From positions 42,005,366 to 42,069,365 of the forward strand of contig CAIIXF020000001.1 of the NCBI GenBank assembly GCA_903813345.2: DNA of 64,000 nucleotides. Reading direction: 5' to 3'. Source of the DNA: Owenia fusiformis. Lineage: Eukaryota; Annelida; Polychaeta; Sabellida; Oweniidae. Below are positions 48,556 to 59,575 of the stretch, piece by piece. The stretch's first letter is position 1; every line of letters begins with the position of its first letter. Both the position numbers and the translations under genes were made by a program. Below the pieces are notes generated by a model, which did not search any database, was not told the origin of the DNA, and was given only the letters and a program-made list of their open reading frames with translations.

Positions 48556-48809
48556 GAACAGTGTTAGTATTTAGTTGCGCATGTCACATTGAGTAACAAT
48601 GTATTTAGTAGCATAGTTGTATTAGGACAGTAATCTCTGACCATGGTGGTTTAACATTACATCAATGTGTGTATGTGTAGGAATATATAAGCGCAAATGT
48701 CAAAGGGAAAAAAGGATAGGAAATGTCAGTTGTGCTTCCTCTGGTGTTTTCGAGCGTTAACATCAGCTGCCTCTAGTCAGATCGACTAACAAAACAAACT
48801 TTTTTGGGG

Positions 48810-48905
48810 TTGTCGAGTTGACCGAGAGGGCTTGAACGCCAGCACGTTCAGGCTAGGCGATTGGGCGCCGTAACCACGAGGTTGCGAGTTCGAGACGTGT
48901 GTGCT
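48810..48905 (+). ncRNA. tRNA-like sequence, probably a SINE head or tRNA relic
   Basis: A box-A-like GTTGACCGAGAGG (48817-48829) and a box-B-like GCGAGTTCGAGACG (48884-48897) stand about 67 bp apart, the spacing of Leu/Ser-type tRNA promoters. Between them TAACCACGAGGTTGCGAGTTC resembles an anticodon-to-T-arm segment of tRNA-derived SINEs. A proper acceptor stem and anticodon loop cannot be folded, so it is not a functional tRNA. No other copy was found in the window to define a SINE body. Confidence 0.45.
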
Positions 48906-50318
48906 CCTTGTGTTTATTCATTCACGTAGTTCTCTAAAAACGTGCTTTACCTCTCTACATTCAAGTGAAAATAATATTCTTTCGCACATTGTTGATCTGA
49001 ACACAAGTGCACTTTTAACGGTTGGACTATCAAATGATTTCCTTTTAATAAGATATGATGAAGTTATGAATAAATCAATTTAGCTTTAATGAAGTCTTCG
49101 ATTTTCAACTTGAGAATTAAGTACGCATGGGATTATTGTTTCATTGCGGATAGTGCGGTATTTTACACATGTACACCACCCATTATATGTCTATCTAGAG
49201 ATAATCTTCTATTTAAAATATAGGAAATTGCATTGAATATCATTTTACGAACTTTATCACGCAATGGTTATCAAAATATTTGTATTGCCTGTTGTTCTTA
49301 GTTTAATTTCATGGAAGGTTGAAGTGGATCATTTAATCCAATGGATTTTAAGCAAGACATAATTGCAAGGTCATTCCGGAATTTAATGAACCTAACATTA
49401 TTTTCATTACATTCCGATTGGTGATAATGATTTAACTATTGATTTACATCTCTTCAATTAAAGATCTGCACTGGATCGTCGAATTCAATCCTTATTTATT
49501 GACAGAATTATCTTCAGAGTCATGGTTGATTATTCATCAATTAAAACCCAGTTTAGCTCATAAGGGAACTGATTTATGGCCTATATGTTATTACTGAAAT
49601 GCCGATTAAAAAGAAGAAGATGCTCATTATTTGGGATCCCATTAGTATTAGATTTTTATAACTACAGGGTGTTGCAAAATTGGAACGTTTTTTATATAAC
49701 TTCATCTTGCATGACAATTTCATTCTCCTATATGTATACTAAAAGAATAATTCAAAAATGCGTACGCTCGTAATTAGAACATCGTAAAAACTTCCAACTG
49801 TCCAGGCCAATCTTTCGCACACAATTTTAGCCCGTTCGGTAACACGTTTTAAGACTTATGTTATATTCGGAGCAAGTTTTGTTTGACGGTGAGGTTTTTA
49901 GGTCACTCTTTAAGGAAGTACTCATATTCAGCTGTATAAAAACAGGTTATAGTCCCTTACCACGTTTGACTTCATAACCTTCTGCATTTGCATGCCAATT
50001 TTGACGAAGAACAGATCCAAAATTAGTTGGCCATAATATAGAGGTCATGTATGATTTATTTTCGAGGCAACCCCATAAACTCAAGTCTATTTAATGAAGG
50101 CAAGGGTATTTGAAGGGTGAGACTTGGATAGAATAAAAATTTTAGAATAAATTGATTATGCATGCACGTCAACAAAAATGGAACATAGGTACATGATATT
50201 CTAACATGACTGTTTGATGCCACAATTTGCACCAGGTTTTCCCAAACCTAGAAACCTAGTAAAAATGGTTTGGAGCATGTAAACTTCCAAACTGTTTCAT
50301 CCCTTCTTAAGGAATGAA
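48906..50318. other. Unannotated stretch; solo mariner end at 49664
   Basis: TACAGGGTGTTGCAAAATTG at 49662-49681 looks like a single mariner left terminus bordered by TA, without a partner. No gene is recognised. Confidence 0.4.
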
Positions 50319-50670
50319 ATATTCGCCTGTTCGTTCTTTGGGAGCAAACAGTTTTTGGTTGTCCGCATGACTTCAAATTCCTTTCTACAGAATATGTACT
50401 TTTATATTCGCCTGTTCGTTCTTTGGGAGCAAACAGTTTTTGGTTGTCCACTGCATGACTTCAAATTCCTTTCTACAGAATATGTACTTTTATATTCGCT
50501 TGTTCGTTCTTTGGGAGCAAACAGTTTTTGGTTGTCCACTGCATGACTTCAAATTCCTTTCTACAGAATATGTACTTTTATATTCGCTTGTTCGTTCTTT
50601 GGGAGCAAACAGTTTTTGGTTGTCCACTGCATGACTTCGAATTCCTTTCCACAGAACATTGTTCATTGTT
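50319..50670. repeat. Tandem repeat, 88-bp unit x4
   Basis: The unit starts ATTCGCYTGTTCGTTCTTTG and ends AGAATATGTACTTTTA, with starts near 50319, 50405, 50493 and 50581. The first is 85 bp (3-bp deletion) and the last diverges after about 65 bp. The middle units are almost identical, indicating recent expansion. Overlapping open frames repeat with the array and are not genes. Confidence 0.9.
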
Positions 50671-51521
50671 CATTACATGTCCTTTCAACTTTCTGATCAC
50701 ATTGTTTGAACCTTTTTATTCAGATTTTTTCGCAATTTTTGTCCCTCTCCAACCACTTTCATTGAAACATGCATGTTGCCATCAAGTCTGCCGAAGAGAA
50801 AAACATTGATTCAGTCAAACCAAACAGAAGAGTTTCTTTGACGATACAGCCAGAAATTTCCCAGACAACACTTCATTCGTCTTGTGTATCACACGGGTGC
50901 GCACGCTCTACTCATAACACATGACAAGTGATGCAGTGTGCACGTGGATCAACGGGACGTGCGTTTTGAGACTATGTTTTCACCTTTACTCCGTGTACAG
51001 ATTACTTAAACTATGACCTTGAAAAGGGGTCAGTATATTCATGACATCATGCCATTTAAATGTCTAAAGTTTGGGAGGGTTTGAAGAAGGGATAATGGAG
51101 CAACTTAGCATCAAAGTACTGCCCATTTTTATGCCCATCTGATAGATTAAGAAGGTGAATCGAGTTAATTTCTAGTTTTTTCAATGTTCTAAATGCTGTA
51201 TCCAGTCCAGCGATTTAGTGTATTTCCTGTTATACTCGACGAAAATACTCTACACGTTTCCATCCCCTGTATCCATAGCATAGTATTAATGCGCGATGGG
51301 CTCATATGAGGCCTTTTTAAAAAGGCATCAATTAGTCATTAACTCCTAATTACTACCACGAAATTATTTCCTAGTAAAAACACACTCGTGGGAAATCAAT
51401 TCCACGTTTATAACTTCCAGACCTTATACATACAATCATTCAGACCTGGTATATTGATATATGAGAACACACAGATAACTAATTAGCACATTATTTAGAT
51501 AACAAAACTAATTTATATATA
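50671..51521. other. Unannotated spacer
   Basis: No gene or repeat is recognised. Confidence 0.35.
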
Positions 51522-52754
51522 CAGGGTGGGCCAAAAAAACAGTACCCAAGTTTAAAGAGAATGACCTTTGTTTTCTCGTGGAGTAATAGGATAAAAGGAG
51601 TGGTATCGATATGGAAAACCTCTTGAACACACGTTTCTCTTAAACCAGTCATAAAAAAACTAAAAATTTAACACATCGTCAATTTAATGGTCATCTTTTG
51701 AATAGTAACAATATAATTTGAAAAACATATATATGCTTTCATATATATTGTTTTAGAAAACACATCAAACACTTGTTTTGTTCTTGGTATCGTGTTTCCA
51801 GAGTGAAATGAAACATCTTTCCGAACCTCATTGGAACCAAACGACGTAAACACAACATGTTTAGGTCTCTCAATGTAATTGTACAAAGGAAATTTTGGTT
51901 GATTTTGAAAAAGTATCTTGTTAATGAAACAAAAAGTTTATCTTCATTTTTATCTATTTCGGGGGGATTTTGTTTTAATTTTAATTTTTGAATATTTTTT
52001 TAAAATCAACCAAAAATTCCTTTGTATAACTATAATATTAAGAGGTCTAAAAACATGTTGTATATGCTATTTTGTTCCAACAAGGTTCGGAAAGACATTT
52101 TATTTCATTCTCAAGAATTGGTAGAAAGGAGCTAAAACAATTGCACTAAAAAAACTGAAAATGTTAACAAAAACAATAAAAAATTTCTAAATAATTTTCG
52201 CATTAAACTGTTGTCAATCAGTCAACATTACATAAAATACCATGTTTTTTACAGAAAGTTTTCAATGATTGGTTTAAGAGGAAACATATTGTTGAATTCA
52301 GTTCTCAATATCGATACCACTCCTTTAAACAAGGGGTGTCATGAGCGACCAAAAATGAAAATTCCCGAATTTCCCTTCATATTGCAGTCATAGCTGCACT
52401 CAGTATGCTTGACTGAATAATTATTTTATTTAAGAGTAATACACAATTGATAGTTAATTAAAAATATATAGGTATTATTGGTGAACTTTGCACTAAATTT
52501 TCTATAAATGCACCTCTTTTGGAAATACAAAATTTGTTAAAATTTCCCTCCATTTTCCACAATTTGGAAATCAGCAGCAAATAATGTTTTGGTCGCTTAT
52601 GACACCACTGATGTCACTTTTAGCCTCTAACTCCATATCAAAACAACTGTTTTTCAAACGGATGGTGACACATTGTTAGGAAATGATTTATCTTTAAAAT
52701 GATAAATAATACAGGGCATGATTTAACATATATCATATGATTTGGCCCACCCTG
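51522..52754. mobile_element. Mariner-type MITE carrying a nested foldback
   Basis: CAGGGTGGGCCAAA is exactly inverted at the two ends, and TA flanks both (51520-51521, 52755-52756). About 730 bp of its 1233 bp is the foldback at 51596-52324, so the mariner shell is only about 500 bp and non-coding. The TIR is of the same type as the element at 754-2150. Confidence 0.85.
51596..52324. mobile_element. TTAA-type foldback, copy 2 (729 bp), nested
   Basis: It is homologous to 45303-46068 along both arms. The right flank is TTAA and the left TAAA (one change). The centre at about 51960 again carries a G-run, here 6 G (TTTCGGGGGGATT). It is inserted in a mariner-type element, so it moved after that element did. 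Confidence 0.8.
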
Positions 52755-53547
52755 TAGATGAGATAGTGCGAAAAATTTTACTTATAAAACCAGGAAATAA
52801 TACCGTGTTTGAATACTTATGCACTTTTACAATTTGAATTTGTAATGCATTGTAAAGGGTAGTTAAATAAAATTATATATATTTTATCCTTTACAATTAA
52901 ATAATTAATTTATGTAATAAAATAATCATATACAATCGATATAATCAAAAATGCTAAATGGTAAAAGGTGTCTACATGTAGTATTCCTGTAGTCGAAGCA
53001 TTCTATTTGAAGATCACCTGGCCATGTGTTAGTGTCTTACACTTTTACAATGTGATCTCGATGATATATTTGAATATTTGGTTTGAAAGATTAACTGGCA
53101 TAAAACAGTTTGATGGAATCATTAATAAGGGGAAGAAGAAAGCCAGATGTCGGAAAAGTAAATTACTTTTCAATTATTATGTAATGTGAGTATCTGTTAT
53201 ATAAATGAAAATACTGAAGTATTGCAAATTGTAGACAGCTGATGCTAAGCCCCGATCGATAAAACTAACAGTAACCATTTAAAAACAAACAGCTTTTCAC
53301 CTTTCGGAACCAATGGTTTTCCAATAGGACCTATCTTTGATTTGTCTTTCCAAATATGACTTTCTTTCAAAAGATGATAGAACAAATTAAGATTCGATCT
53401 AGCTAGAGAATAAAGTTTGTGAATGTTGATAAATAATTGAATGATCTATCACCGGTAAGAAAATCGAAGGGATTGGTATATAAAAAGCATCTGTGTAAAA
53501 AAGCGTCCATTACTTATTGACCACCCCTCGTAGGTACACGGAAGGAC
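52755..53547. other. Unannotated AT-rich stretch
   Basis: No gene or repeat is recognised. Confidence 0.35.
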
Positions 53548-54078
53548 GTGAATGATGTTCAGAGGGTTTCATGTGAGTCAATGAATGGAGTTCAGGGACA
53601 TTTCTTTGAGTCAATAAATGGAGATTAGGGATGTTCGTGTGAGTCAATGAAAGTAGATCAGGGAAGTTCATGTGAGTGAATGAATGGAGTTCAGGGACAT
53701 TTCTTTGAGTCAATGAATGGAGATTAGGGATGTTCGTGTGAGTCAATGAATGGAGTTCAGGGAAATTCATGTGAGTCAATCAAAGGAGTTCAGGGATGTC
53801 CATGTGAGTCAATGAATGGAGTTCAGGGAAATTCATGTGAGTCAATCAAAGGAGTTCAGGGATGTCCATGTGAGTCAATGAATGGAGTTCAGGGAAGTTC
53901 ATGTGAGTCAAGGAATAAAGTTCAGGGAGTTTCATGTGAGTCAATGAATGGAGTTCAGGGAAGTTCATGTGAGTCAATGAATGAAGTCCAGGGAAGTCCA
54001 TGTGAGTTAATGAAAGGAGTTTAGGGAAGTTCGTGAGTCAATGGATGATTATCGAAGAGGCCCATGTGAGTCAATGAC
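53548..54078. repeat. Minisatellite, 33-bp unit, ~16 copies
   Basis: The unit is GAGTCAATGAATGGAGTTCA followed by GGGAAGTTCATGT, with point variants but no spacers. Because 33 is divisible by three, long repetitive frames stay open on both strands (53510-53779 -, 53746-54024 +). They start and stop within the array and are not genes. Confidence 0.92.
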
Positions 54079-54139
54079 ATGTGTGATCAGATCGCGGGGA
54101 TCAGATAAGTTAATTTGAGCCAGTGAGAGGTACACATAA

Positions 54140-54300
54140 GTAATAACCCAGACGAGAGTTGGCAATTACCAGTTTCACCACCAGGTGGCCAATTTGGGTC
54201 AGATAAATTCGGGTCCCTTAAAACTGAATAATATGTATCAGTTTAAGTGGATCAAGATTATTTCTATGTGTATCTACGTAGTCTGAGTATTTTGGTGTGG
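54140..54300 (+). repeat. Dispersed repeat with CCACCAGGTGGC core, copy 3 (short)
   Basis: It shares AGACGAGAGTTGGCAATTAC and the core (54178-54189) with the start of copy 2. About 60 bp later it shares AAGATTATTTCTA..T...CTACGTAGTCT with the end of copy 2. It is a strongly internally deleted member. Confidence 0.55.
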
Positions 54301-56502
54301 CTCGATGTGAGGCTTCCTCGTTTCATAATTGATTCCATACTACCATGCAAGATCATTTGAATCTGAACTCAATACATTTAATAACATAGGTATGTCTATT
54401 ATGTTGCTTCAAGATTATCACCTCTGCCTTTTATATGAGGTAGCATTAAGCCATGATTGTCATTCACACCTCGTTTATTTCCCTCGTGTCGTATCTACTT
54501 AGGTAACCAAAATAACCCAGGGGGACTATATATCTACCACAACGTTCCAAGGAGAGCATGAACGATCACTTGATTCACACAAGAACGACTTTTGTGTGCT
54601 TCGTGAGTTTTAAAGCCCAAAGAATTTTTATGTGTAGATGAAAATAAGTTTGTGCTTTTGTAGAAAGTAAAATGAGTTATCGGTAACTGAAAAAGAAATG
54701 CAAGAGGCTCGATTACAGGAAGTGTTAGCTGAATTTCAGCTATATTTTTAATACAATTTTTACTTTTTATTTCATTCAAAAGATTCATAATGATATAACA
54801 GCTGGTGATTTTATTTTAATTTTGTGGTCGTGACATCAATACATGTTTGTTGTTGACAACGTCTATGGAAAATACATTAAAAGTACTTAAGTTGGCATAA
54901 GATGGACCATACAGTGCTCCTTGAATGTTCATCGCCTTAATTAATAAATAACAGTAAATACAAATATATATATTTTAAAATGCATGGCTTTTTAGTTCAT
55001 AAATTGTATAAGTAAATGTTTTATTTTCGGGTGCTGTGTTTCAAGAGATTTGAACTTGGACTTAAAAACTATTCAACTATTTTTCCTTCTGTTAAGTACA
55101 GTGTGGTCTTGTCTTGACAAGGTCCTCCCTCCATGTCTTTGACTTTCCCAACTACTGTTTATCCAGTTGCTACTTGACTCCACCAAGTATTCTATAACAA
55201 TATTTTGTTTAACTTTGATTTGTACTTGTAAAGCAGACATTTTTGGATGTGTTTGATCCGGAGAGTCTGACTCACTTTCTGACTCACTGATCTAAGACAT
55301 TCTTTAGGTCTATAATTCTATGGCATAATTGGCTGAGGGATCTAGAATTCACCTGCATACACATGGACATGTGTTGTTGAGTCATTAGCATGAAATCATA
55401 CAAAAATGACAAAAAGGTCAATCAAAATCACCATTCAAAAGAGGATGCCACTCATGCCTATACCCTAGTTAACATGGTTGAAAAGTTGAACATATAATGT
55501 CATTGAATGGGGGCCCTGATGTAGTGCATTGTGGTACTCCACATGTAATTGCTTGCTCTTGTGATTTTACACTAATATCCTCACATATAATTGTTTTCGA
55601 TTATTCAGATTGCTTCGGAACCAATAATTCAATTTTCTACAGATTCCAGAAAATGTTTGTTTAGATACTTAACTGTCATCATTAACTGTATCAAATTACG
55701 GCGTGCAAATGCTTTACGGTGGTCTAAATATAATCTTAAATTAAAATAAAACTACTTCCATCACAAAGTTGATATATATTAACCTTGTCCTTGCAAATTC
55801 CATCTGGTCTACAATTTTATTAAATATTCGAAATAAACTTTAAAGGAGGACGGAAAGTATTGCAATAGATTTCGGAGAATCATATTTTGGTTTTTGACTA
55901 TTTTCTGAGGATTTAAACAGGTGCATATGTAAGACCAATGCATTACCTCCAGGTAAGCACTCATGCATAGAGATCGATGATAAAATAGATTCGACTTTGA
56001 GACAGGGAAGATCCGAACAACGCACCCACATGTTTTTCTGAAATGTTTTCCTGATTGTCAACTCTTTCCATCCCTGCATTTTCAATGTTTGTTGCATCAA
56101 TATGTTGCGTTTCGACACCCAGTTAACTAATTGAAAGGACTTTTTCACATGATAATTGCGATAGCTGGCAACGTATGCGTTAACATTTATTTATTTGCCA
56201 CGGCTTCTCTGACTTTTGGTTACTATGGCAACCATTTTAATTAGATATCTCTAGAAAACTAAAATGTTCTTATTGATAGCAATACACTATAAATAAGTAA
56301 ATAAAACAGGAACACTAAGGTTTGATATACAAGGAGTTTATTGATCCGAGTTATTAAATTTTCATATTACCAGTAATGCTATAATATCTCAAGACAATGG
56401 TCTTAATCTGTCGTAGAAGTGCGTTGTAAAGACAGGTGATAGCTAGCTGTCAGCTATCGCTGAGGTCACTAACATTTGAAACTATTGTTTTTTCTTTGTG
56501 AT
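54301..56502. other. Unannotated AT-rich stretch
   Basis: No gene or structured repeat is recognised. The 102-codon frame at 55840-56148 (-) has no motif I know. Confidence 0.4.
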
Positions 56503-56506
56503 TTAA

Positions 56507-56998
56507 AGAGGCTCTATGCCATAGCATAGCACAATCAAGACCCCTCTGGACTTTTTTACATATTGAATTTCACCACATATTCACCCATCTACTTACCAAT
56601 AAGAAAAAAGTCCCAAACCCCCCTCTTTCAGTGTAAATTTTGCGATTGTGCTGGCCGATCTAATTACTTTCGCGGAAATTAATTCAATCTGAAGTTTGAA
56701 TATACCGGGAAAGTCCTCCTGTTATCTGATTGGTCGTTGAATTTGTTTATCATGAACCTGATTGGCTGCCTGGTTCAAGGCGCTTGTGTGACTCAATGGG
56801 GATTCCCCTTGCTAGCCGAGGAATCGATTGTGTTTAATTCTGGAGGTTGGTTGTTCTGTTGATTATTTAAGTATTTCGGCAATAATATACCCAAAAGTTA
56901 TTCTCAAGATATATCCATGTTATGTGAGATATTATATGAGCAATAACAATAGGACATCATTGGTTGTCTAGGGGAGAAACCTATGGTATAATGCATCT
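56507..56998. mobile_element. 492-bp MITE with TTAA target duplication
   Basis: AGAGGCTCTATGCCATAG at the left and inverted AGATGCATTATACCATAG at the right form an 18-bp TIR with 5 differences. TTAA lies directly outside both ends (56503-56506, 56999-57002), which indicates a Kolobok/piggyBac-type origin. The interior is non-coding. Confidence 0.75.
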
Positions 56999-57002
56999 TT
57001 AA

Positions 57003-57975
57003 CGTCTTCTAAGATGTACATTGTTCTAAAGGGGAGTGTAAGAGTTTCAATGTTTGAATTACGGTACCATAGTTTTTAACTCAATCGTGGTACGTGATTT
57101 CATTACGTTCACAAGCAAACGATCGAAGTAGTTTGTATCGTCAGATGTTAATTCCGTCAATGATTGCGAAACAATTGTATTTACATTGAAATTGTTAATT
57201 CCTCTGACATGACAATGTTAACGAATTGCTATAACCTTTGCACACAATCAATTACATAGGCTAGCTTAGTACTTAACCATCTTATGTTATAATTCATTGT
57301 CAAGACTGTGTCCTTGCATTGCATTATGTGGTCAGTAATCTCTATATGAATCGTATGATTTTTAACCCTCTCTTAGTATATCCTGGCTTTATATTTAGCA
57401 TTGCCTTTTCTACGAATTCAATAGCATGTTCGATAGATTTTGACGTTAGCTAGCTATGTTCATGGGCTTCCAAGTCTACATTTTGTAGCGAGTGAAGATA
57501 TCTTTTAAGTGATACAATATATTGGGAAACGCGGTGCGCACTATTTCTTCATACGTTCCATCACTTGCTGATTTTGAATTGTTTTGTTGTAGGTTTTTAA
57601 GTGTTCCCACGTTAATCCTAATCCTAATCGCCCCTGGGATTTAAAAAATGAAAGTGATTAAAAAGTGAAGGTACAATATGAGAGTAAATTCAAAATACTC
57701 TTCAAAGTTCAAATGAATCATGTCATAAAAGTAGGTCAGATAAGGTCAAAAGAAAATCAAACTGAGATATTTTGTAATGTGTTTCAAAAATATATGTATA
57801 TGAGATCCTGATGATTGTTAAACAGTAAGCAATCACGTAAGAACGGACTTGTCCATGTAGAATATATGATAAATGATAGATTTGTGGGTGTTTGATGTGG
57901 ATTCATGATATGAGACCAACGTATGAGGACACATACCAAGTTAACCGTGACTTGCTATACAAAGGTGTATATATG
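57003..57975. other. Unannotated spacer
   Basis: AAAGGGGAGTGTA at 57028-57040 resembles a solo end of the foldback family at 11286. Otherwise nothing is recognised. Confidence 0.4.
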
Positions 57976-58085
57976 CAGGATGTCTCATAAAGAAACTGAG
58001 ATTAAATTACTAATTTCTCAAAGATGAATAATGTTAAGGAAAATTCGCAGGTACCAGTTATCCCAAAACCAGCGACTTTGGACAA

Positions 58086-58330
58086 TCAGCCAAGGGCAAA
58101 ACTGAAGTCGTCTTTGTGTAACTGCATCAAGAAGTTGAAGTTGGGGATGCCTTTGAGGTTTGTATGGACTAATGCTAAGTCGCACAATTCTGTTAATGAA
58201 GCGCGTGGAATTGCTACACCATGTCTTCTGGTAGAGTTGTGGAGGTCCCTCTCAAGCTGGTCATGGACTATCCAGATGTTTTCATCAGGCTGTTCTTCTT
58301 TTTCCACAACGTCGCTTGTTGAGATTGAGA
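58086..58330 (-). pseudogene. Possible mariner transposase N-terminal fragment
   Basis: The - strand reads HDQLERDLHNSTRRHGVAIP, then RASLTEL, and ends MQLHKDDF. This resembles the helix-turn-helix region of mariner-like transposases, which has an STRR..A..LGIPR.SL pattern and then a ...QQL...D segment. The upstream part of the same frame runs into a hairpin repeat and is not original. The catalytic region is not seen. The call rests on this weak pattern plus position inside mariner-type TIRs. Confidence 0.4.
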
Positions 58331-58353
58331 CGTGTTCCTTTTCTCTGATACTG

Positions 58354-59164
58354 AACAAATATTTCACTCTATTTTCGGTGAATACCTGTACATCTTTCAC
58401 AAGTGATATTCCACGAAGCCCGAAGGGCAAGTGGAATATCACCTTGTGAAAGTGCTACAGGTATTCACCGAAAATAGAGTGAAATATTTGTTTTATTATA
58501 TCACTGTCTAGCTAAACATCCCTAATATAATTGAGTCATTGAGTCTTCAGATATTTTTACGAATCTACTCGGTTCGTCTGCCATTTTGACTTACACTGAA
58601 CTAAATTATTTACACTGAACGAAAACAAATTCTTTGAAAATTCCCGGGAGCGTGGGATATTGAACAAATATTTCACTCTATTGAGGTGAATACCTGTACA
58701 TCTTTCACAAGTGATATTCCACGAAGCCCGAAGGGCAAGTGGAATATCAACTTGTGAAAGTGCTACAGGTATTCACCGAAAATAGAGTGAAATATTTGTT
58801 TTATTATATCACTGTCTAGCTAAACATCCCTAATATTATTAAGTCATTAAGTCTTCAGATATTTTTACGAATCTACTCGGTTCGTCTGCAAGGAGGATTG
58901 GAAGCCAGGGTTCCAACTCGATATTCTTTAATCTCCATGCATGCGTCATTTGCTATTCGTGTCTGTGTAATTTGTACGACTGCATGGAGAATGACCCGAT
59001 ACTCTCCAACAAAGCTATCGCTAGGTGATTGTTTTGCAGAATATCGGTGTTGCATTCTGGGAGCCAATCCTCCTTGGTTCGTCTGCCATTTTGACTTACA
59101 CTGAACTAAATTATTTACACTGAACGAAAACAAATTTTTTGAACATTCCCGGGAGCGTGGGATA
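58354..59164. repeat. 309-bp tandem duplication, each with a hairpin
   Basis: Unit 1 (about 58354-58662) and unit 2 (about 58663-59164, lengthened by the MITE) share GAACAAATATTTCACTCTAT through CCCGGGAGCGTGGGATAT. Each opens with a near-perfect hairpin (58356-58490 and 58665-58798) with arms of about 60 bp (CAAATATTTCACTCTATT with its inverse). The apex is CCACGAAGCCCGAAGGGC. Confidence 0.9.
58889..59076. mobile_element. MITE, family CAAGGAGGATTGG, copy 2, with proven 9-bp TSD
   Basis: The ends CAAGGAGGATTGG and CCAATCCTCCTTG are flanked by GTTCGTCTG at 58880-58888 and 59077-59085. The other unit of the surrounding tandem duplication keeps the unoccupied site with a single GTTCGTCTG (58572-58580), so both the element boundaries and the 9-bp duplication are certain. 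The insertion therefore followed the duplication. Confidence 0.95.
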
Positions 59165-59410
59165 TCGCTAGATATCTCACGGTTGTCTTATCTGATTAGC
59201 ATTGCCATTGAATATCGCCAGATATCCCACGACATGTGACCCGGTTTTGACCAATCATACTGTCGCTAGCTAGATAGTGATATAATAACGCTAGATATCT
59301 CACGGTTGTCTTATCTGATTAGCATTGCCATTGAATATCGCCAGATATCCCACGACATGTGACCCGGTTTTGACCAATCATACTGTCGCTAGCTAGATAG
59401 TGATATAATA
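59165..59410. repeat. Tandem duplication, ~122-bp unit x2
   Basis: CGCTAGATATCTCACGGTTG begins at about 59165 and again at about 59289. The two units are essentially identical through GCTAGCTAGATAGTGATATA, implying a very recent duplication. That end is the inverse of TATATCACTGTCTAGCTAAA next to each hairpin at 58497 and 58805. Confidence 0.9.
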
Positions 59411-59575
59411 ATTCTTGATATTCTTCCAGATTGTTGATTGAGCGTACTGCAAATTGATCAGCAACCTGCCGAGGGCTCCCACTTCTGAGCCACTCAGATA
59501 GAAATTTTCCCATTTTTATTAATATTTGAGAAATAATTGCAATCAAATCCCGGTTCCCTTTTTTGAGACACCCAG

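Larger units (their letters stand above)
57976..59575 (-). mobile_element. Mariner-type element with three nested layers
   Basis: The left end CAGGATGTCTCATAAAGAAA and the inverted right end CTGGGTGTCTCAAAAAAGGG are mariner-like, with TA outside the right end. Inside are a degenerate transposase fragment (-), a duplicated hairpin unit (58354-59164), a MITE inside that duplication, and a two-copy 122-bp tandem (59165-59410). Confidence 0.65.

Noticed and set aside
53510-54024. Repetitive frames on both strands, and a CRISPR-like look of regular repeats
   Set aside because: The 33-bp units are directly contiguous with no spacers, and the frames are by-products of a period divisible by three in a eukaryotic genome.
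55840-56148. 102-codon - frame
   Set aside because: No recognisable domain, no repeat of it elsewhere in the window and no splice context.
58024-58449. 141-codon + frame opposite the mariner fragment
   Set aside because: It runs antisense to the better-supported transposase remnant and into a hairpin, so it is likely a shadow frame.
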